A DNA stretch of 37,722 bases from the NCBI GenBank assembly GCA_002843005.1, contig PHEX01000006.1:1-37722 (forward strand). The letters are read 5' to 3'. How positions within the stretch are numbered: the stretch's first letter is position 1; the number at the start of each line of letters is the position of its first letter. A program made the position numbers and the translations under genes. Below the pieces are notes generated by a model. It was not told where the DNA came from. It was given only the letters and a program-made list of their open reading frames with translations, and did not search any database. This DNA is from Candidatus Anoxymicrobium japonicum. GTDB lineage: Bacteria; Actinomycetota; Geothermincolia; Fen-727; Anoxymicrobiaceae. Of this stretch, positions 23,032 to 30,484 are shown one piece after another.

Positions 23032-23074
23032 AAAAACGCAACACGGGGGGCCTGACCCCCAATGTTGCGTTTTT
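23032..23074. terminator. Hairpin terminator of the GGGGTC repeat family
   Basis: AAAAACGCAACA...GGGGG pairs with CCCCC...TGTTGCGTTTTT around a short loop. It lies directly after the stop of the iron-sulfur protein gene. Its arms are nearly the same as those at 9537-9577. Confidence 0.75.
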
Positions 23075-23998
23075 CTATCTTTCTCCTTTATTTGACCATG
23101 AAATCAGCGCTTTTATGTCAAGCGGCTCGCCTTTGGACGGGTCGAGCGCCAGGCGTATCGCCCCGGCCTCGCAGGCGCCTTCGCAAACGCCGCAGCCCAT
23201 GCATTTCTCGCTGTCCACCACGGCGGCGTCATCGTCCACCTCGATGGCGAAGAACGGGCATTTCTCGGCGCAGTCGCCGCAACCTGTGCACTCCCCGGCG
23301 ACTCGAGCGCGGTAGCCGCTCGCGCACACCATCGGCAGGCGCATCTTGTTCCACGACTGCATCCCCAGGCAGCAGCACGAGCAGCAGTTGCATATAGCGT
23401 AGAAGCGCCCCCCGACGACGTCCTTGAAGTAGGCGGCGTGCACGTGCCCGCGCTTGTGCTCCGCGCGCAGTATCTCGAGCGCCTCGGGCTGTGTGATCTT
23501 CCGAGCGTTTGAGACGCCGTGTTCCACCGCGAATGACGCGACCGGGTCTCCAACTATGAGGCATACGTCAAGCGGGAGACACGGGTTATCCTGCAAATGG
23601 CGGCACGCGCAATCGAGCACCGCAATATTATCCGGGTTCTTAAGCACGATATCACGAGCGATCGGGTACGGGATTATCGACTCGGAGATGTTCCTGATGT
23701 CGATATCTTCCTGGATCGTCACGAGGCCTTCCGCGAGCTCGAGCGGTACGATCTTGCCGTGGTAAGTCGAGGTCTCGACGGTAAGGATCTCTCGCAATAC
23801 TTTGCTTGCGAGAATCTCGAGTATCTCCTCGACCTCGGGGGGAATCTCCTCTTCAGGCTTTTTCTGGACAAGCGGGGTGTTCTTTGCCATCTGGTACAGG
23901 TAATGAGGGATGTATCGCCCGTAGAGGTAAGCGTGCACGGCTGTTTCCGCGTTCTCGGCCCCCAGCATCTCCAACATCTTTTCAGTCGAGTCTTTCAA
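23075..23998 (-). CDS. Iron-sulfur protein with 2x[4Fe-4S] domain and cysteine cluster
   Basis: 307 residues. An N-terminal helical part is followed by a DCACRHLQDNPC segment, then ICNCCSCCCLG, then a C-terminal bacterial-type ferredoxin domain with CTGCGDCAEKCP and CMGCGVCEGACE. The middle cysteine-rich motifs suggest another metal site besides the two cubanes. I know the pattern from anaerobes but not a proven function; electron transfer is likely. The TTG start has GAGGA seven bases ahead. It follows the CoA transferase/racemase gene by 31 bases and is probably cotranscribed. Confidence 0.8.
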   Translation of the reverse strand: MKDSTEKMLEMLGAENAETAVHAYLYGRYIPHYLYQMAKNTPLVQKKPEEEIPPEVEEILEILASKVLREILTVETSTYHGKIVPLELAEGLVTIQEDIDIRNISESIIPYPIARDIVLKNPDNIAVLDCACRHLQDNPCLPLDVCLIVGDPVASFAVEHGVSNARKITQPEALEILRAEHKRGHVHAAYFKDVVGGRFYAICNCCSCCCLGMQSWNKMRLPMVCASGYRARVAGECTGCGDCAEKCPFFAIEVDDDAAVVDSEKCMGCGVCEGACEAGAIRLALDPSKGEPLDIKALISWSNKGER

Positions 23999-24029
23999 CT
24001 GCTATTCCTCTCCTGTGTAGCGCAAGCGT

Positions 24030-25220
24030 CTATCGGGCGACGCCTTCAGCCTTGAGCCTCGCGATTTCGTCGGTCTGGCGTCCAATCATCTTCAGCACCT
24101 CGTCGGTGTGCTCTCCCAGCGCCGGCGCCGACGTCCGTATCTCGCCTGGCGTCTCCGAGAACTTGAATGGGATGCCGAGCGTCTTCATCCTGCCAAGCTT
24201 CTCGTCGTCTACCTCCGGAATCATTTCGCGGTGCTTTACATGCGGGTCATCGAGAACCTCGTCCAGGTCGAGTATCGGGCTGACGCAGACATTCTCGCGG
24301 CCCAGCAGTTCCATCCACCCGGCACGGGTCTTCCGCTTGAAAGTTTCGCGCAGCCACGCGAACATCTCGTCGAACCTGTCGGGCGAAAATTGCTCGTCGG
24401 CGTACTCGGGGCGCCCGAGCGCCTCGCACAGCCTCCTCCAGAACTTTCCCTCGATAGCGCCGAGGGCCATATACCCGTCGGCCGCCTCGTACACGTTATA
24501 GCACGGGGTCGCTCCCCACAGAAGTTGCGAGCCGCGCGCCGGCGCCTGGCCGGTCGTGAGAACCTCGCCCGTGTTGATGGAAAGCCAGGAGATGCTCCCG
24601 TCCATCATCGAGACGTCCACATGCTGGCCTTCGCCGGTCCTCATCATGTGCGTGTACGCTATGAGGATTGAAAGCGCGCCCGACATGCCACCGCCGCCGA
24701 GATCCGCGATCTGGACGCCGGGAAGGGTTGGCGCTCCGCCGGCGGGACCGGTCGCCCCCAGAACTCCGGCGTAGCCCAGGTAGTTGATGTCGTGTCCGGC
24801 CGCGTCGCGGTACGGGCCGTCCTGGCCGTAGCCGGTGATCGAGCAGTAAATAATGCCCGGGTTGGCTTCCCTGACCATCTCATATCCAAGCTGAAGTGAA
24901 TCCATGACGCCCGGGCGGAACTGCTCGACAAGCACGTTTGCCCATGTTCCCGCCAGCTCCATCAGCAACTCGCGGCCGTCGGCGCGCTTGAGATCGAGCG
25001 CGATGCTCCGCTTGTTCCGGTTGAGCACGTGAAAATGAATGCTCATGCCCGACTTGGTTACAGGCGGATTTGAGCGCAGGGAATCTCCTCCGGCGGGATC
25101 CTCCACCTTGATCACGTCGGCCCCCATGTCGGCCAGCAGCTGCGTGCAATAGGGCCCGGGGAGCAACCGTGTAAGGTCGAGCACGCGCATACCTTCGAGC
25201 GGCAGAGACACCTGCATCAT
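24030..25220 (-). CDS. CaiB/BaiF family CoA transferase or alpha-methylacyl-CoA racemase
   Basis: A 396-residue class III CoA-transferase fold protein (start LPLEGMRVLDLTRLLPGPYC, then DMGADVIKVEDP). The segments GHDINYLGYAG and ADLGGGGM carry the histidine and aspartate used for proton transfer in alpha-methylacyl-CoA racemase, so racemisation of 2-methylacyl-CoA is as likely as CoA transfer. The coupled iron-sulfur protein gives no clear pathway. Start near a weak SD; ATG 25217 is the neighbouring choice. Confidence 0.87.
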   Translation of the reverse strand: MMQVSLPLEGMRVLDLTRLLPGPYCTQLLADMGADVIKVEDPAGGDSLRSNPPVTKSGMSIHFHVLNRNKRSIALDLKRADGRELLMELAGTWANVLVEQFRPGVMDSLQLGYEMVREANPGIIYCSITGYGQDGPYRDAAGHDINYLGYAGVLGATGPAGGAPTLPGVQIADLGGGGMSGALSILIAYTHMMRTGEGQHVDVSMMDGSISWLSINTGEVLTTGQAPARGSQLLWGATPCYNVYEAADGYMALGAIEGKFWRRLCEALGRPEYADEQFSPDRFDEMFAWLRETFKRKTRAGWMELLGRENVCVSPILDLDEVLDDPHVKHREMIPEVDDEKLGRMKTLGIPFKFSETPGEIRTSAPALGEHTDEVLKMIGRQTDEIARLKAEGVAR

Positions 25221-25339
25221 CCTCCCGTTGCTGTTTGAAATTCCAACTCAAGTATCACAGAAAGCGAGCGGGCGCCGCAAGGAAAGTTGCGCGGCGGCGC
25301 TACGCTCCATGCGGCGCTCCACTATTCTTTGAGCGCTCT

Positions 25340-26230
25340 ATGCTTTATCTTGAACATATGGCGATAAACATTGAGGTCACACGGGACTCGTCTTTCTGCC
25401 CGGGCGTGGACAGGGCGTTCAAGATAGCGGAGAAAATTCTCCTCGAGAAGGGCGGCCGGACGTTCTCAGTCGGGCCGCTCATTCACAACCCCGAGGTCGT
25501 ACGCAGGCTCGGCACGCTCGGTCTCGAGGTCATCGACCCTGACGACGCACGCCTTCCCGACTTGAGGGGGCACAACGTGGTGATACGCTCGCACGGGATT
25601 GACACCGCGACCGAACAGAAGCTCCAGGAGCTGGGCGCCGTCCTCGTGGACGCCACGTGCCCGACCGTCAAGCGCGCGCAGCAAGCCACTCGCAGACTGC
25701 TCGAGACAGGCCACCGGGTCGTGGTGCTTGGCGCCGCGAGCCACCCCGAGGTGCGCTCCATCGTCGGGCGCGCGGGTGGCCCGGTTGCTGTTCTTCAGAC
25801 CGCGAATGAAGCGGCGCTATGGGCTGAAATCGAAACTGATCGTCCGGCGCCGGTAGGCATCGTTTGCCAGACCACCATCTCACGCGACCTGCTGAGCGCC
25901 GTGCGGGCCGTGCTGGCGCCGGTCTTTGATGAGATCACCGTGATGGATACGATTTGCGCTTCGGTCACCCGCCGCCAGGAGGAAGCGTCTGAGCTGGCCG
26001 GGCGGGTTGACGTCATGATAGTGGTCGGCGGCAGGAACTCGAGCAACACCTCGCAACTTGTCGAGAAGTGCGAAGCGGCGGCCGTACCGACCCACCTGAT
26101 CGAGAACGCGTCGGAGATCGATCCTGAGTGGCTGGAGGGAGTCGCCTCGGCAGGCGTAACCGGCGGCGCTTCCACCCCTGAATGGCTGATAAAAGAAACA
26201 ACGGAAAAACTCCGCGCTCTGGCCAGCTAA
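25340..26230 (+). CDS. ispH: IspH, 4-hydroxy-3-methylbut-2-enyl diphosphate reductase
   Basis: Catalyses the last step of the MEP isoprenoid pathway, giving IPP and DMAPP. The three cluster cysteines are in FCPGVDRA, DATCPTV and TICASV. The active-site histidines lie in LIHNPEVV and RSHGID and in the ASHPEV segment, and NSSNTSQL matches the substrate-binding SxN motif. The open frame extends to 25235 but that part is not IspH-like. ATG 25340 or ATG 25358 (MAINIEV) are the likely starts; neither has a strong SD. It is divergent from the CoA transferase/racemase; the gap 25221-25339 shows nothing else I can name. Confidence 0.95.
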   Translation: MLYLEHMAINIEVTRDSSFCPGVDRAFKIAEKILLEKGGRTFSVGPLIHNPEVVRRLGTLGLEVIDPDDARLPDLRGHNVVIRSHGIDTATEQKLQELGAVLVDATCPTVKRAQQATRRLLETGHRVVVLGAASHPEVRSIVGRAGGPVAVLQTANEAALWAEIETDRPAPVGIVCQTTISRDLLSAVRAVLAPVFDEITVMDTICASVTRRQEEASELAGRVDVMIVVGGRNSSNTSQLVEKCEAAAVPTHLIENASEIDPEWLEGVASAGVTGGASTPEWLIKETTEKLRALAS

Positions 26231-26234
26231 AAAA

Positions 26235-26334
26235 AGGGGTCAGGCACCGTCTACCTCTCCGTCTACCCCGCGCAGTCGGTTCAACGGGGTCTGGCAGTAA
26301 AGGTAGACGGAGAGGTAGACGGTGCCTGACCCCT
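26235..26334. repeat. GGGGTCAGGCACCG repeat as a 100-bp inverted pair
   Basis: Perfect 33-base arms, 26235-26267 and 26302-26334, start AGGGGTCAGGCACCGTCTAC and end in its complement, around 34 unpaired bases. It lies between the converging ispH and lipoprotein genes and could end transcription of both. Confidence 0.85.
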
Positions 26335-26341
26335 GACCTGG

Positions 26342-27244
26342 CTAGGGCGTCTTCTTGAGCGTCTTTATCTGTTCGACAGCCTGAACCACGTAGCTTTCCA
26401 CTTCGGTCGTCTTCTGTTTCAAACCGGTCGTTTCTCTGGCCTGATCGAGCAACGCGTTTAATTCGCCGTTCGTACGGCCCCACTCCTCAACTACTTCGTC
26501 CACGTACTGCTCAATCGAACTGATCTGCCGCTTGTTCTGGGCATTGTCGGCATCCTCCTCGTCCTCCATCTGCGCGCCTTCATTCACACCGCCAAGCTTC
26601 TTGTTCGCTTCGTCCAGGTTTTTAACAAGCGTCTCAACGAACTCCTGAAACTTCTGATACGTCTGCTGGAGACTCGCGGGCGGCGTCACCGTCCTTAACG
26701 AGTCGCCAAGTTTTCTCGCCCTCTCCGCCAGACCCGCGACCGACGACGGGACATCCTGGCTCTTGTCAAGCGCCTGCATAAGTCCGACGATCTCCGCGGC
26801 TTCCCTTGCCGGCGGCGCCAGCGACTCCAGATAATCCGCGAACTGGGTGGTTATATCCGCGAGGGTCCTGCCGGCGGCTACGACCTTGCCAAGCAGGTCA
26901 TCCAACGGCCTGCACGGATCAGGAGAATCGGTCACGTCCAGTTTTTCCTGGGATTCCGCGAGCGTGTCGCGGTACTGCGCAAGCGCCGGGACAATGCCTC
27001 CCTGCTCGGATACAGGAAGCGTCCAGAACTTCTTGAGCTCGGTTTCACTGGCATTAGCGTTGAAAAGAATCTCGTCGGCAAGTGCAACGTAATTTTTGAT
27101 CGCGGCGCTCCTGTTACAGCCGGCAGGAAAAAAAACAGCGCAAAGCATGATAGAGACAACACATGCGGTTATCGTTGCCGAAAACCCGTTCCATGTCTTA
27201 CGATGATTTCGCGCGTTGTGGCGCGCGCCAGCCGTTTCGGTCAC
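26342..27244 (-). CDS. Putative lipoprotein, coiled-coil rich
   Basis: About 300 residues. The GTG at 27244 has GAGGAG four bases ahead. It gives a basic N-region, a hydrophobic stretch (about 21-39) and a lipobox-like FPAGC with the cysteine at 43. The exported part is mostly helical with several coiled-coil-like stretches and an acidic EDEEDADNAQ segment. No known domain is seen. The upstream part of the open frame overlaps the divergent gene and is not protein-like. A perfect TATAAT on the minus strand lies at 27281-27276. Divergent from the membrane metallopeptidase. Confidence 0.68.
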   Translation of the reverse strand: MTETAGARHNARNHRKTWNGFSATITACVVSIMLCAVFFPAGCNRSAAIKNYVALADEILFNANASETELKKFWTLPVSEQGGIVPALAQYRDTLAESQEKLDVTDSPDPCRPLDDLLGKVVAAGRTLADITTQFADYLESLAPPAREAAEIVGLMQALDKSQDVPSSVAGLAERARKLGDSLRTVTPPASLQQTYQKFQEFVETLVKNLDEANKKLGGVNEGAQMEDEEDADNAQNKRQISSIEQYVDEVVEEWGRTNGELNALLDQARETTGLKQKTTEVESYVVQAVEQIKTLKKTP

Positions 27245-27275
27245 AATTCTCCTCGCGCTTGTGTCACTATGTTTT

Positions 27276-27281
27276 ATTATA
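27276..27281 (-). promoter_or_regulatory. -10 element for the lipoprotein gene
   Basis: TATAAT on the minus strand, about 32 bases before the GTG start; the matching -35 is poor, so an activator or another sigma factor may be needed. Confidence 0.35.
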
Positions 27282-27334
27282 CCCAGCAACGCCACAAGAA
27301 AACATGGCAGCCGCGAAACAGGAGGCGCTTCGAA

Positions 27335-28744
27335 TTGCGAAAAGGGCTTTTCATGCTGGGGCTCATGGTCTTTTTCATAATCATGGGCGCCACCGTCATC
27401 ACGGCGTACTACACGGTCGGCACCGGCAGAGACACGACGACAACCGGGGACGACAGATTCACCCTCTCGTTCAAGCCTTTCACGCTGAACCAGTTGCTGC
27501 GCCACAAAGTCGAAGTTGATATCGACAGTTGCGGCAAGCCTGTCCACTCGGCAAAGTTCAACCTGATTTCAGAGCGCACATCGCAAATCCGCGGCCTGCG
27601 GTTGAAGAAAGAAGTGCCGCTTGTCGAATTCTCGGAGGCGGCAATCCGTTACATGATCACTCTACACTTTGCCGAAGACGAGTCAAGCGATGAGATCATC
27701 GGCGCTGAGAAAATCTTGAAAGCGCTCGGCCTCATGAAGCAGGCCGAGAACCTCCAAGAAATCCTGACCGCGGTTCTAACCGAACAGATCGCCGGCTCGT
27801 ATGACGCCAAAATCAAGAAAATAACGATCATCGCGAACAAGGGCCTGGGCAACGCCACCGACGAGATCACTCTTTCACACGAATTGACACACGCGCTGGC
27901 GGATGAGAACTTCGGCCTCGACAGGCCGCCGCTCGATGACGACGCCTACAACGGCGACAACGACCTCGCCGTCGAGTCGCTCGTCGAGGGCGACGCCATG
28001 GACACGATGTTCACTTACGCCAAAACGTACATGAACGTTTCAGACCTCCTGGGAATACAGCAGGAGTCCGCGAACGTCTCGTCCAGGGAGCTCGACCGCG
28101 CCCCGCCGTACATCAAGCGCGGCCTTCTCTTCCCGTACGAGCAGGGACTCGCATTCGCGCAGAAGATAAAGGAGTCCGGTGGCGAGCAGGCGATAGACAG
28201 GGCATACGCGAGCCCGCCCATGTCCTCCGAGCAGATCATGCACCCGGAAAAGTACCTGAGCGGCAACGACGCCCCGCGCGCCGTGGATCTTCCCGATCTC
28301 GCCGGCCCTCTCGGCAAGGGATGGAAACGCATCGACAGCGACACCCTTGGCGAGTTCGATATGCAGGTGTGGTTCGAGGAGCTCGCGGACATGATGAGCG
28401 CGAGGGAAGTTCCCGGAGGGTGGGGCGGCAACACCATCCAGTACTATCAGGGCACGGGAAAGAATTACGTCATGCCCAACATGACCGTCTGGGACACGGA
28501 GATCGATTCTCAGGAGTTCTTCGACGACTACGTGAAGCTGCTCGAGGGCCGCTTCACGCGCGGCTTGAGGAAGATCGGCGGCACGCCGAAATCCTACCTC
28601 TACGAGGCCGCGGGGGAGTTCTATTACTGCGGCATATCAGGCGACGCGACACTCGCCCTGCAGTCGAACAAGCGCGCCACGCTCAACAAGGCGCTCAAGA
28701 GCTTCCCGCAAATGGAGCGCGGAACTGAGGTCAGGTCCGAATAG
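27335..28744 (+). CDS. Membrane-anchored HExxH metallopeptidase-like protein
   Basis: About 469 residues. The TTG at 27335 has AGGAGG nine bases ahead and gives a short basic start, then one signal-anchor helix (about 7-27), so the bulk should face outward. SHELTHALADENFG holds the zinc motif HELTH at 182-186, and an ESLVEGDAMD segment about 35 residues on could give the third (glutamate) ligand, as in gluzincins. The C-terminal half has no family I can name. Earlier in-frame ATGs overlap the divergent lipoprotein and lack an SD. Confidence 0.72.
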   Translation: MRKGLFMLGLMVFFIIMGATVITAYYTVGTGRDTTTTGDDRFTLSFKPFTLNQLLRHKVEVDIDSCGKPVHSAKFNLISERTSQIRGLRLKKEVPLVEFSEAAIRYMITLHFAEDESSDEIIGAEKILKALGLMKQAENLQEILTAVLTEQIAGSYDAKIKKITIIANKGLGNATDEITLSHELTHALADENFGLDRPPLDDDAYNGDNDLAVESLVEGDAMDTMFTYAKTYMNVSDLLGIQQESANVSSRELDRAPPYIKRGLLFPYEQGLAFAQKIKESGGEQAIDRAYASPPMSSEQIMHPEKYLSGNDAPRAVDLPDLAGPLGKGWKRIDSDTLGEFDMQVWFEELADMMSAREVPGGWGGNTIQYYQGTGKNYVMPNMTVWDTEIDSQEFFDDYVKLLEGRFTRGLRKIGGTPKSYLYEAAGEFYYCGISGDATLALQSNKRATLNKALKSFPQMERGTEVRSE

Positions 28745-28779
28745 TTGCGTTTCCCGTACCCGCCGACCGAGCATTTCGA

Positions 28780-30183
28780 TCAACTGAGAAGCTCGTCAAG
28801 CATCTCAGCATCCCACAAGATCACGTCTTCGTCGCTTGCTCGACTCTCTAGCCCCTTTGTGAATCCGGATCTCGAGCACAGGAGGTAAGTGCTCTTCGCC
28901 TCACGGTCTACCCCGACCGTCGCCACCTTGTCTCTGAGGCGCCCCAGATCCTCAGCGCTCATCTTGGTGCGCCTCCAGCGGCACTCGCCCCACAAAAACG
29001 CTTTGCCGTCCTCGCTAACCCCACAGATGTCTATCTCCTGGTTCTTGTCCCAGTAGCGTCCGATCTTCGAGAAGCGAACCGGGAACACGTCATCCCTGTT
29101 GGCTATTCTCACGGCCTCACGCGTAATCTCCTCCGCCGTCATGCCAACATACGCTTCAAAATCCCTTTTGATTATCGAGAGCAGTGAATCCCTGTCTCCG
29201 CTTTCCACGAGATACTTATAGGGATAGACATAGCGCAACCAGAACCGGACGAAATTGTCCTTGATGGAATAGGAAACCCTCCGTGACTTCTCAGGGCTCT
29301 TGTCGGTTACCGGAAAGTCCCGATTGACTATATCCATGCGCTCGAGCCTGTGAAGATAAGCGCTCACGGTATCCGCTTTGATGCCGGTGTGAGCCGCTAT
29401 CTTTGCCGGCCTTGTCGGACCGCGGGCGATGGAGGACAGGATGGCCATATAAAGCGCGGGGTCCCTGAGCTCCTGGCCCAAAATGTACGGAATCTCCTCG
29501 TAAAGAATCCGTGAAGGGTTGAGTATTTCATCTTCGATGATCCGCCAGATGCCTGAGGCTTTGTTCCCTATCGAAAGATACATCGGCATTCCACCGAGCA
29601 CCGCATACGTCTCGAGCCTTTCTTTGAAGTCCCTTGTCGGGAAGAAAAGCGACATCTCCGGGAAAATGAACGGGCGCAGGTTTATTCGCCCGGTGAAGCG
29701 GCCGTAGAGCGGCTCCTCGCCCATCTGTAGCCTGCGCATTTCACCAACGAGAGATCCGCACAGCAAGAGCATTATCCCGGCGCCCTCCCCGGTTTCGTCC
29801 CAGAGCCTCCTGAGCACCGACGGTACCGCTTTATTCTGGCGGGTTATCTCAGAGAACTCGTCTAAGACGATCACCGTCTTCTCACTTCTTGCTCTAAGCC
29901 TGGGCAACAGGAAGCCGAGCGCGTCGGGCCACGTTTCGAGCCTGCCGAGCGGGCCCTCTTCAGGCATGAACTCCTCGAGAAGCCTCGCGAACGCCCCGAC
30001 CTGTTCTTTCTCGATGTTTGCGTCCGCGGTGAAGAAGATGTGCGGCTTGCCTCTAGCGAACTCCCGCAGCAGGCTTGTCTTTCCGACCCGGCGCCGTCCG
30101 TAGAGTGCCACCATTTCTCCGCGGGGACTTCTGTAGAAATCCTCCAGCGTATCCAGTTCGGTTTTCCGGTCTAGAAAAGCCAT
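28780..30183 (-). CDS. Archaeal-type AAA+ ATPase with winged helix and DUF234 domain
   Basis: 467 residues. Walker A GRRRVGKTS is at 29-37, Walker B IVLDEFSEI near 103, then a sensor GSLVGEMRRL. A winged-helix segment lies around 245-290 (IAAHTGIKADTVSAYLHRLE). The C-terminal DUF234 domain is nuclease-like, with EIDICG and GECRW; the usual lysine of GECKW is an arginine here. Members occur as orphan ATPases in archaea and anaerobic bacteria, with unclear roles, some perhaps linked to mobile elements or toxin-like functions. The start has AGGAG five to six bases ahead, inside a palindrome. Confidence 0.88.
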   Translation of the reverse strand: MAFLDRKTELDTLEDFYRSPRGEMVALYGRRRVGKTSLLREFARGKPHIFFTADANIEKEQVGAFARLLEEFMPEEGPLGRLETWPDALGFLLPRLRARSEKTVIVLDEFSEITRQNKAVPSVLRRLWDETGEGAGIMLLLCGSLVGEMRRLQMGEEPLYGRFTGRINLRPFIFPEMSLFFPTRDFKERLETYAVLGGMPMYLSIGNKASGIWRIIEDEILNPSRILYEEIPYILGQELRDPALYMAILSSIARGPTRPAKIAAHTGIKADTVSAYLHRLERMDIVNRDFPVTDKSPEKSRRVSYSIKDNFVRFWLRYVYPYKYLVESGDRDSLLSIIKRDFEAYVGMTAEEITREAVRIANRDDVFPVRFSKIGRYWDKNQEIDICGVSEDGKAFLWGECRWRRTKMSAEDLGRLRDKVATVGVDREAKSTYLLCSRSGFTKGLESRASDEDVILWDAEMLDELLS

Positions 30184-30185
30184 AC

Positions 30186-30243
30186 CTTACTCCTAAGTAA
30201 CTTACTTGTGAGTAAGTATATCACTAAATGCAACTGGAGTCAG
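30186..30243 (-). promoter_or_regulatory. Promoter overlapped by a nested palindromic operator
   Basis: CTGACT (30243-30238) and TATACT (30220-30215) are 17 bases apart. A 31-base inverted repeat (30186-30216) is centred on 30201: outer arms CTTACTC/GAGTAAG, inner arms AGTAA/TTACT. It covers the end of the -10, the transcription start and the SD. A repressor bound here, perhaps the winged-helix ATPase itself, would block expression. Confidence 0.55.
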
Positions 30244-30340
30244 TCCCCCATGGCGCGCGGACGCGCCACCACCTAAGATGAAAAGGTCTCAGGGTAGCAC
30301 ACACCCACATTACTCCTCACTTTTATACACGAAACAACCC

Positions 30341-30439
30341 AGGGGGCTGGCACCGTCTACCTTTACTGCGTAGAGGGGTCAGGCACCGTCGGAATCAACT
30401 ACGCGGGGTAGACGGAGAGGTAGACGGTGCCTGACCCCT
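30341..30439. repeat. Cluster of three GGGGTCAGGCACCG repeat copies
   Basis: One diverged copy (AGGGGGCTGGCACCGTCTAC, 30341-), one direct copy (30374-30390) and one inverted copy (GGTAGACGGTGCCTGACCCC, 30419-30439), the last preceded by the GTAGACGGAGA also seen at 26302. Confidence 0.8.
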
Positions 30440-30449
30440 GGTAGGGTAG

Positions 30450-30469
30450 CACAGACATTCCTGTCTGTG
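30450..30469. repeat. Small hairpin CACAGACA-TTCC-TGTCTGTG
   Basis: Perfect eight-base arms preceded by GGTAGCA. GGGTAGCACA also occurs near 30293, so this may be a second repeat type. It may help end the surface-protein transcript but has no T run. Confidence 0.5.
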
Positions 30470-30484
30470 ATGCGTCACACTTGG

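Larger units (their letters stand above)
30184..30484. other. 301-base intergenic region: promoter, operator and repeats
   Basis: Holds the divided promoter/operator of the AAA ATPase gene (30186-30243), a plain stretch to 30340, three copies of the GGGGTC repeat (30341-30439) and a small hairpin (30450-30469). No gene is seen. Confidence 0.6.

Noticed and set aside
19051-30439. CRISPR array from the recurring GGGGTCAGGCACCG units
   Set aside because: The units are scattered over tens of kilobases, often inverted, without regular spacers or cas genes.
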